NCBI GenBank assembly: GCA_013115145.1
Contig: JAAPAO010000215.1
Coordinates: 1 to 51,871 of the forward strand
Source: Perkinsus chesapeaki
Taxonomy: Eukaryota > Perkinsozoa > Perkinsida > Perkinsidae
Direction: 5' to 3'
Length of the DNA: 51,871 nucleotides
In this document: positions 44,278 to 51,871 of the stretch, piece by piece
Numbering within the stretch: the stretch's first letter is position 1
Layout: each line of letters begins with the position of its first letter
Translations under genes and position numbers: made by a program
The notes under the pieces: generated by a model
Databases searched by the model: none
What the model saw: the letters and a program-made list of their open reading frames with translations, nothing else
Told to the model about the DNA's origin: nothing

Positions 44278-44439
44278 GGTACGGCTAAGGTCATCGAGGT
44301 TACACTCCTTCAACACAAAACTTGACAGAGCAAAGTAATAGTACTAAACATACTGAGGAAAAAGGAGACAACTCATTCCGAAGGCTGCGACTGTGAGGTA
44401 GCTGTCCGCTTCTCCTTGCGGGTAAGGGAACCTAATATA

Positions 44440-45822
44440 CTACCTACAACGACGCCTATAGGAGGAATTGCTACCGGCCTCTAGCTGGGTCAGCTCTAGT
44501 GTACTTCGGCCCTTCTCATCTGGACTGGCGGTTTCTGAGAATTGGAGATGGTAGTTGTTAGCGAGGGGGACCGTCAAGCCGCCAACCTGGAGCTTCCTCT
44601 CTATCGGCGAACTCTGGCATTTCATCATCATCCTGTGCGGCCAACTCAATGCTTGTCTCGGGGTTCCGATTGCTCCTACCAAATATGCATCTGAAAATAT
44701 ACAATGCCGGACGACGGAGCGAAGCAGCAGCTGCAGAAGTACAGTACTTCAAAAAGGAGAGGTCATAGGGCAAGTAGCCCCAGCACCACATTATAACTAA
44801 TATCTGGACGACACCGAGGGTCTAAAGGGATTCATGTGGGGATGATGAAGACAAAGGTGACGTTACATAGCCGACAACGCTAGGTAGGAAAATGACATGG
44901 TCGTTGACATAGAAACCAAACATGCCCCATAAAACATTGCCTAAAAGGGAGTAGTAAAGGGAGCTTCAAGAGGATGGCTACCTAGGACCATATTGAGAGA
45001 GATAGGCAGAGGAATGCTGTCAGCATTACGGCTGTCGAGGACTGCACCCAACCGGGCCAATGGAGAGGCGCTAAGAATGATACCCTGCAGGCACATGGCG
45101 AACCCTGAAGAAAAGGCCTCTCTCGGGAATGATGGATGATGGTGGTTGTGAGTTACCGACGATCCTTGTTGGTATTATAGACAACACTGTAAGGGTGAGA
45201 CAGGTTAAGCAGGTTGCTAGTAGGGCAGAGTACAGTGGAGGGGGGACCACTGAGGAGACTGATGCCCCGTCCAGGTCAGGCAGAGACTTTGTTGAAGCCC
45301 GCCTCTCCAAAGCTCTCGTAGGTCTGTCAAAAGCGAGTCTATACAAAAAGCAAGCTGCATCGCGTACTTGTCCTTTTCCTCGGACCGCAATGAGGCAGCT
45401 CCAGAGATCCATCTGGCCGCAGCCATCCACAGTGTCTGTGTGGTGAGACCGAAGAGATTTGTGGCCCATATCGGCGGCGAGTTCACAGAGATGCCGTAAG
45501 AGATGGATATGAGACAAAGGAATGCCTGAGGAGTACTGGGGGGAGCGGAGGGAGATCGAGGCTACCTGGCTGAGCAGGAACGGCATAGGCAGGTTCGAGG
45601 CGTCCTGGGTCTTAAACGCTCGGATTACACTGCCTATTGGGGTAATGTAACCAACAAACGATATCATAGGGCACGTGATGGAGAGGATCGCCAGCAGCTT
45701 GGTACGGGGGACAAAAATAAGGAGGACCTGGCTGCTGGGATGATAGGTTGAGAGGCGACTTAGGCTACCTCTGTCAAGATAAAGAGAGACCACACTGCAG
45801 TGATGAGGGTAGCTAAGAACAT
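44440..45822 (-). CDS. SWEET (MtN3/saliva) sugar transporter
   Basis: Exon 1 45822-45769 (18 codons), 41-bp intron, exon 2 from 45727; the last exon ends at 44440. First MtN3 repeat: LLAILSITCPMISFVGYITP, GSVIRAFKTQDASNLPMPFL, YGISVNSPPIWATNLFG. Second repeat: IILSASPLARLGAVLDSRNADSIPLPISLN, VLWGMFGFYVNDHVIFLPS, LGVVQILVIMWCWGYL. The Cys/Ser-rich, acidic C-terminal tail (about 65 residues) faces the cytosol in this family. SWEETs carry glucose or sucrose down a gradient through seven helices. The middle region (45440-45130) was only partly joined. Starts about 225 bp downstream of a small basic-protein gene on the same strand. Confidence 0.87.
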
Positions 45823-46047
45823 TACAGCGGACACAGAAGGCCTTCGAAGAACCCAGGCGAGCTGCGGCCGGCTTAGTGTAAGTGAATGGAACATTTAACG
45901 GTACAAATCTTACTACGACAACTCATAGGGCCAACACAAAGCAAGTGGTGTGACACCAAGAGAGATACTTCATCCGTGAGTTCATCTACCTCCTCTGCGC
46001 CACAACGTACTCCCTATCAGCCACGCCCACACCTTCAGTCGACCTAG

Positions 46048-46272
46048 CTAGACGGCGCTGTATGAGGGCTGATCGGGCTTCGATCTGAGGGCGGGCTCCA
46101 CACCGGCCACCGGAGGTCCTACCAGCCTGAGCTTCCTCTCCCTGGCGGATTTGTTGGCATCCCTCTGTAAGAGTTTAGTATGCTTCTGGCAGGGCCGACC
46201 GTAACGGTGGAACCAATTTTCCAAAGCTGAGAATCTCAGAACAGATGTCCTCCCCACTGCTTCCAATACCAT
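46048..46272 (-). CDS. Small basic protein, 74 aa
   Basis: A single exon from ATG 46272. Rich in Arg/Lys (RYGRPCQKHTKLLQRDANKSARERKLR is the core, positions about 23-49) with two Cys overall low, no membrane segment. Size and charge resemble a small ribosomal or mitochondrial ribosomal protein, but no family can be named. Could also be the first exon of a longer gene. Confidence 0.4.
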   Translation of the reverse strand: MVLEAVGRTSVLRFSALENWFHRYGRPCQKHTKLLQRDANKSARERKLRLVGPPVAGVEPALRSKPDQPSYSAV

Positions 46273-46779
46273 AGTGCCTTGCTATTTACTACATTAAAGC
46301 AAGGACAAAGAGGAATACTATATACGTAACAAAGATATTATAACGCCAGTGTTCTTGAGTTTTTACTACACAATAGGAGAGACGAGATGCATTGAATATC
46401 TCTGTATCATTGAGTACCAAGCATTGAGCGCCGGATATGCCCTCTGACCGTCTGGCAATGTGACTCGTGGTAATCTTGCTCAATTCCCCTTGCGAACTAG
46501 TGAATGGAGGCGACCACACGTAACACTATACAAATGACACTGTCCAGAACCACACAATCTCAAGTAAGCAGAAGAATGCCCGGAATTGACAGAGTAGATA
46601 TAGTGATATATTAAATACTAGCAAGCCAACTAGCATTCAACAAGGTAGTACAATGGGAGCCAGCAAGGGCCTCATAGTGTACTCGGCACTTCGATTGGGT
46701 TGGTGTATATTTCCTACTCTGCGCCCTTGTGTCTAGCTACATATTGGCCTGCCGCTACTCGCTACCCATCAAAGCATCC
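46273..46779. other. Intergenic, nothing firmly recognised
   Basis: A minus frame at 46289-46519 ends in a hydrophobic segment (NIFVTYIVFLFVLALM) but shows no splice or family support. Otherwise empty. Confidence 0.4.
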
Positions 46780-47053
46780 CTATACCCCACCGATAGGCAA
46801 GAAGCCTTCCTCGCCTATCACCAGCGAGCCATCCTCATAGTAGCTCGGATTCCGCACCTCCCTGCATTTATGCGCATCTGAGGCGCACCGACTTAGCGGC
46901 CTCTGTGGGATCGTGATGAAACCACATCAGTGCCGATTCCGCTCCATATGCTTACAAACGGTGATGACGAGGAGGAGGAGGACTTGCCCATTGTGTGCGG
47001 GGACACTTGGGCGAACCACTGCTGCATCGTCTCAGGAGGATGAGGTACCCAAA
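46780..47053 (-). CDS. Two 3' exons of a gene with unresolved start
   Basis: Exons 47053-46956 and 46902-46780 joined by a 53-bp GT-AG intron read as one frame (VWVPHPPETMQQWFAQVSP, a Ser run, then RPLSRCASDAHKCREVRNP and YYEDGSLVIGEEGFLPIGGV, stop). They look clearly coding. No start was found. They may be the last exons of the histidine phosphatase upstream, if its stop at 47260 is removed by splicing, or a separate gene. Confidence 0.5.
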
Positions 47054-47259
47054 CTGAAACTCCTTAGTGACTGAGAGCTCTTTGAATATCCCTACCATGA
47101 GGGGTGTACCTATTTAACGCTGGAGCAGTCATCGGCCTGCTTGTTGTTGGTAAGTGATGGAATCGAAGCTCAGGAGGCATGTGTCATCGAAGTAACTGCC
47201 CCGAGTCCCATCCCCCGTACAAACGATACAGTAGGGCTTCCGAAAACCGGCACTAGTAA

Positions 47260-48159
47260 TCACTCGCCTAGATTCACTCTAGGATCCACTCGTCTGAGAT
47301 CACCAGGATCAATGTTGTCAACAGCGGTACGATGCTGAGAGGGCGGCATGTCCAAGAGAGCCGTTTGCAGTATTTGCAGAACGTCTCCATGGCTTACGAA
47401 GACAACGGCCTTGTGTCCTCCCTGAACAGCAACCGGATGCGACCATTGCTATTGCCATATAAGCTCAGGAAGATTCTTCAGGCGTCGTGTTGCTCATTTT
47501 GGTAGTATAAAAGGAGTCAAATATTGTGATATGGAGCGGTGACACTAGCCTTAAGGTTCCTTAGATAAACCCATAAGCATGTCATTAGAAATCATTGCAA
47601 ACATATCGTTAAAAATGATAGGGTACACTACCGCGCCCCATGCTCCCCGAATATGACCTTGACATGGTCCTTAACTGCAGCCATGCTCCTTGCTGCCACA
47701 CTATCCGTGGATTCTGCTCCGATCGAATCTAGACTGTCCCCATCGGCATCCTTTTCCCACATTTTCTTATAGGACCCATCGTTGGCCATGTCAAAGCTCC
47801 CGAACCACCTTTCACGAAGTCGAGTGTCATACTGGATACTCTCGGCAGGGAAGCCTACTTCCGAGGCGAAGATCTCGGCGGTCTCTTTGGCCCGCAAAAA
47901 ATCGGAGGAGACTACTGCTATCTGAGACTACACCATATCCCTGGGCTGCTACACTAGTACGGCTTACATCACTCCTTGTCGCTGCACTATGTTCCTGTAC
48001 AAATGCCTTCGCTGAGGCCCGGACCTTTTCCCGGCCCGTGTCGGTCAGACCGTATGAGCTGCACCCAATGGTCGGGTTACTTACTATCAAATGAGCGACA
48101 TTGGCTTCCGATTGGCCATGGCGGAGGAGATAAATTGAAGGTAGTGGAGAGTTCGACAT
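47260..48159 (-). CDS. Histidine phosphatase / phosphoglycerate-mutase-like protein
   Basis: ATG at 48159. The N-terminal YLLRHGQSEAN motif carries the phospho-accepting His (RHG, H near residue 14). LTDTGREKVRASAKAF follows, then an exon with RAKETAEIFASEVGF and RLRERWFGSFD, then VVFVSHGDVLQILQTALL, which provides the second active-site His. All family motifs are present in order. The second intron is about 230 bp (near 47660 to 47430), far above the local size. Substrate unknown; the family includes sugar-phosphate phosphatases and mutases. The C-terminus may extend into the exons at 46780-47053. Confidence 0.8.
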
Positions 48160-49037
48160 TAAAGGCTGTGGTAAAAATATCTACGACGCGGCAGTAGGCA
48201 AAGGTGCTATATAGAGATGCTTGGAGGTTACCCCTAATGTGGGCTATGGCCGGTGAAGCATTCGATAGCACAGCCGCGGGCAAATGGGTGTAGGAAGAAC
48301 GGAGGTGAGTTATGTCCAGCATGCGCAGTGGATGGAAGGGAAGGAATCGTTCACCCGAATGCCAGAGGTAAAGTTGAGTCGATTATCAGGGCGCGCGCAT
48401 CGCTCACCGATATCAAACCCGAATTTCTGTGCTGTTGTTTCGGTTGTGGTGTTGCTGCCAGAAGCGAACATTTAGGGAGTTGACAAGCCTTAAATGACAC
48501 TATCATGATCACGTGGTCATCGGCTTCCCTTGAACTGTGTTAATACAGGTATCGAGTGCCTCCGGGCAGGGTTCGTAATGCGCACTTGTTGACAAACCTG
48601 TCGTGGAGTAGAAGGTTGAAAGTAAACATTTAGGGCTCCGTCAGGCTTTATTGTGCTACCGCTGAAACGGGCTAACAATACAACTCTAGAAACAGTGTAC
48701 GAATGCCTTATTCGGCCGTCAGTTCTCGACAGTACCCCCCATCCTGGCAATTCCGGACTCTTTTGCATCTCTGTGTTGGGAGGTAGTTGCCAAGAATGGT
48801 ACAGTGATAATTGACAGCTTTCATTATGGCCACCTTCAACCCAGCGCTCTTGCGATGTTCCATATTGCTTTGCGTTTCCCACACAGCTGACTGTATAGTG
48901 TTATTTTCAAACCAACGATGTAGGGGCTTTAAAATGGCCGCTTGCACGCCCTAACTTGGCTGTGGTGAAGATCTGGCTTTCACCGCCGCATCTTCAGTGA
49001 GATACTCAATGAAGATATTTAGTCGTCATTGTTACTA
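48160..49037. other. Intergenic, nothing firmly recognised
   Basis: Two weak reading frames exist: plus 48253-48483 and minus 48708-48947. The minus one has a Cys cluster (CKRVRNCQDGGYC) but starts with GTG. Neither has splice or family support. The stretch separates divergent transcription units. Confidence 0.4.
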
Positions 49038-49846
49038 ATGCCAGATGCGTCCAGTCCTTCTGAATCCCTCACTTGGGAGGAGCGCATCAATGCTACTATG
49101 TATAATCTAGACCGGAAGCTCAATTGTGCAGTGAAGAAAGGGCTCAGTGGTGAGAGTACCTTCTATGCTATAGGGGGGCTTGGAGTGGTGTTAATGGCCG
49201 CTACAGCTATTGGTGCCCTCACCTTCAGAAGGTAAGACCGGTCGATAGATTCTAGTAGCCAACAACATTGGCTCATTTAGGAAAGCCAATGAGTTTGCCC
49301 GCCTCAATCCAGCCATGTTTGCCAAGCATGAGTTATCGCAGACTCATGGGCAAATGTAAGATATCAACGCGTATCTTTTAGGATTCTTTTGAGGTCAGGT
49401 CGGCTCCCCATAGGCCTGGTCCATTTATCCCTCTGGCATCCGCTGTCCTCACCCCACGTGAGACCGTTAAGCTCTTTGTGCTTCCATTCATCGTCGTTAG
49501 TGGTGGCATATTCGCTGGATGGAAGGTAATAATTTTCGGTGAGGTATAGAGGAACGTCAGTTGCTCCCGGAGGTTCCTATGGGAGTGTACTTCCTATTCA
49601 AACTTCCCGCGTATCTCCGCATTAAGAACACATTTCTTATAGGCCAGATTACCCTTTGGCCCTCTGGTCTATCACCGACAGGATCTTGTGACCAAAAAGC
49701 CTACCATGGTTGATCAGGTAACCCAGACCTTGACAGGCATGCAGCACCCATCTGAGCTAGTTGCTACCATGCAGTGGATACAGGGGGCTGCTCCGGCGCC
49801 GGAGTGGCGGAGACAGCAGCGCGAGCCGCCAGCCGAGGAAAGCTAA
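49038..49846 (+). CDS. Membrane protein of unknown function, 199 aa, 4 exons
   Basis: Exons 49038-49231, 49281-49355, 49399-49525, 49643-49846; introns 49, 43 and 117 bp, total 600 nt, phases consistent. Two hydrophobic segments (FYAIGGLGVVLMAATAIGALTF, about 48-69 and VKLFVLPFIVVSGGIFAGW, about 113-131). The C-terminal half is hydrophilic and Gln/Arg-rich. I chose the acceptor at 49398 for exon 3 because it keeps the frame. No family recognised. Confidence 0.6.
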
Positions 49847-49929
49847 TTTTGTGAACGTTTCTTATACCAGCTCGAGCGTTGTGTGGAGTTGCTAGGCGTG
49901 CGAAGGGAAGGTTTAGTTTTGTATTGACA

Positions 49930-51454
49930 ATGACAAAGGAAATTGAGGACTCGTACAGATCTCTGGAGCAGTATCTGTTCCCCCGACCATGTCCGGAGCT
50001 GCCGAATCATGCAGAGTTCAGGAAGGTGTATTTGATGCCTAATCGACCGGGCTGTTTTAAGGTGTCGAAGGAGACAATGGGCTTAGCTGATGATTTCGCG
50101 GAGGACCCAGTTGGGTGGATGCTTGCCAACTTTGGCGATAAAAAGGTGCCTATAACGCGCAAAGTGCTGGGTGAAGATGAATGCAAAGAAGGTAATGCAG
50201 GGAAAGAACGCTGCCCACGGTAGTACTGGTGTCGAATATGGCCGCGAGGGCTACTCCTATACAGGACTCCGCCTCACGGTCATGTGCCCTGAGCATGATA
50301 TTAGCATTGACGATTCAGAAGACGAGAAGTGTTTGGGCTTCGACGATTCGGTGAACACACTAAGATTCTCTGTCAATCACCTTACAGTGGGGTTTATATC
50401 GTCCTAGTTTTCATAAATATTAAAGACATTTTTCATACAATTTATTCACAATCACTAGTTCCTTGATGTTTCATTATTGAGGGACCTTGAAACGACCAAA
50501 ACGCGGGTTTTTCATTTAATATTTTACAGGCTTCCACCATATCTTCGCCCCGCAGATACACTGAAGCATTGGTATGAGATACTACGGCACCACGAGTGGT
50601 ACCTAAAGGATTGGAATTTTCAATCTCAATGCGAGGGCCTGGGGATCGAACCCATGCCGTATAAGTGTCCAGCCCAGTTCTCTGATGACTGGTTGAATCC
50701 CTATTGGCATAGTATAGGGGATAAAGGAGGCAAGGACTATCGGTTCATGTATTGGGGATCAAAAGGCAGTACTACGCCCAATCATTTCGATGTTATGATG
50801 AGCCACAGTTGGACTTATAACGTCTGCGGTAGAAAGCTATGGTATTTTGGGGCGCGTGAAGGTGACAAAGAGCTCCATTTAGAGTTCGAGCAGGGCCCTG
50901 GTGAATTTGTTTTCGTTCCTAGTGGATGGTCTCATAGCGTTGTTAACCTCGACGAGGACACTATATCGGTGAACCATAATTGGTTCTGTGGTCCCAACAT
51001 TGATAGAGTTTATGGGGCGTTCCAAACTGATGTGAAGGAAGTGCTTAGAAATCTGGATGGATTTGGAGTTGTACGGGAGCCTGACCCGCAGTGGTACGAC
51101 GAGCATGTCCAGCTTATTCTTAAGGGCAATGACAGTATGGACATACCTATGCTGGCAGACTGTATATTAATGGGAGTTGAGAAATTGCAAGATGAAGCAA
51201 GTGATAGTAGTGATTGGATACCCTACTCTATATCGCAGGTACTAGGGGATAGGCTGGTGGCATTGGTGCTCTATAGGGCTAGCTGGTGGAGATCTCCAAG
51301 TGTTTTGTTTCAGGCTAGAGGAGTTCTTGTTGATATACTGAGTAAATACAGATCAGTGTTGAAGGATGATGTTATAGAGGAGATAGAAGCCCTTGTTAAA
51401 GGTGATGTTACTGCTAATCAAAGTTCCTATGTGAGACCTAATAACACTTTGTGA
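49930..51454 (+). CDS. JMJD4-like JmjC 2-oxoglutarate oxygenase
   Basis: First exon from ATG 49930 (MTKEIEDSYRSLEQYLF). The main exon starts after the acceptor near 50529 (RLPPYLRPADTLKHWYEILR) and runs to 51454. An exon in between (around 50266-50388) was only roughly placed. JmjC domain: WLNPYW, YRFMYWGSKGSTTPNHFDV, which gives the HxD iron ligands (H-F-D), SWTYNVCGRKLWYF, then PGEFVFVPSGWSHSVVNL with the distal His, and ISVNHNW. This pattern matches JMJD4, which in animals hydroxylates a lysine of translation release factor eRF1. All three iron ligands are present, so the enzyme should be active. Confidence 0.85.
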
Positions 51455-51490
51455 TCACTCACTTGCTCATTTGAGTTCGATGGTTGCTTT

Positions 51491-51826
51491 ATGATGTCAC
51501 AGTTGTTTGTGTGCTGTATGTCCCCTTGCGTGAAGCTGTCCCCATGCACCTATCTCCTGCTAGGCTTGTGCTATGGTGTTGTATTGGTGGCGATTATTTG
51601 CTGCTTAATATCAGTATATAGCATGGATGCTCAGCCTTACTGGGTCATCGTTCTCATATCAGTGGGAGGCTTTTGGCTTGTCCTTGGGGTTGCCTTCAAA
51701 TTTGTCTTTTCTGTACGGGATGATCGGGTTCGTCGGAGAATTGGCGATATGGATGACAAGCGGAACGAGGACCTCGGTGTTACCAGAGACCTCACTAATG
51801 TTAAGATGTTCCGTTCATTCTCTTGA
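51491..51826 (+). CDS. Two-TM small membrane protein, 111 aa
   Basis: A single exon starting with two ATG codons, 36 bp after the JMJD4-like stop. Two hydrophobic segments (LLLGLCYGVVLVAIICCLISV, about 22-42 and VIVLISVGGFWLVLGVAFKFVF, about 52-73) are followed by a basic, charged tail (RDDRVRRRIGDMDDKRNED). The N-terminus is Cys-rich (CCMSPC), a possible acylation site. No family recognised. Confidence 0.55.
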   Translation: MMSQLFVCCMSPCVKLSPCTYLLLGLCYGVVLVAIICCLISVYSMDAQPYWVIVLISVGGFWLVLGVAFKFVFSVRDDRVRRRIGDMDDKRNEDLGVTRDLTNVKMFRSFS

Positions 51827-51871
51827 CGCAACTCGTTGATGGATGCAGGCATAATGAATGAGTGAGTAGGC

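Noticed and set aside
48253-48947. Three weak reading frames on both strands
   Set aside because: No ATG or no family, splice or neighbour support.
1-51871. CRISPR arrays, insertion sequences, retroelements
   Set aside because: Looked for regularly spaced repeats, transposase or reverse-transcriptase motifs and long terminal repeats; none seen.

Overview
This is nuclear DNA from a eukaryotic protist. The genes are cut by very many tiny GT-AG introns (mostly 40-56 bp), many neighbouring genes lie only 100-200 bp apart, and GC content looks close to one half. The gene set (AP2-domain regulator, pepsin-like aspartic protease, secreted subtilisins, flagellar EFHC1-like protein, tandem LITAF proteins) best fits an alveolate, most likely a Perkinsus-like species. 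That assignment is inference from gene content and intron style; I could not run a search. Exon joins below were made by hand from splice motifs, reading-frame continuity and family conservation.

Layout. 16-101: tRNA-Gln with an odd 14-nt insertion. 432-14654: a run of minus-strand genes: unknown protein, NEK-type kinase, AP2-domain protein, MRE11 nuclease (16 exons), kinesin-3 with FHA domain, small membrane protein. 14909-17322: plus strand, a single-TM protein and an FHA/RING-variant protein. 18260-24664: minus strand, subtilisin copy A, mitochondrial carrier, GxCxxHGG-repeat protein, basic unknown protein. 24912-29624: seven tandem plus-strand LITAF-domain genes with an intron at the same place in each. 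29743-33569: EFHC1-like axonemal protein. 33570-41500: an unstable block with a pepsin-like protease, a ubiquitin-like gene, subtilisin copy B, a subtilisin fragment, and broken extra copies of the EFHC1 3' end and of the ubiquitin-like gene. 41552-48159: minus strand, HACL2/ILVBL-like TPP enzyme, SWEET sugar transporter, small basic protein, orphan exons, histidine phosphatase. 49038-51826: plus strand, membrane protein, JMJD4-like hydroxylase, two-TM protein.

Functionally the window mixes housekeeping (DNA repair, translation-linked hydroxylation, metabolite transport), flagellar/cytoskeletal genes (EFHC1-like, kinesin-3, NEK) and fast-evolving secreted or membrane families (subtilisins, aspartic protease, LITAF). 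The most notable parts are the LITAF array, the mosaic subtilisin pair and the duplicated block around the proteases. I saw no bacterial-type operons, CRISPR arrays or intact transposons.
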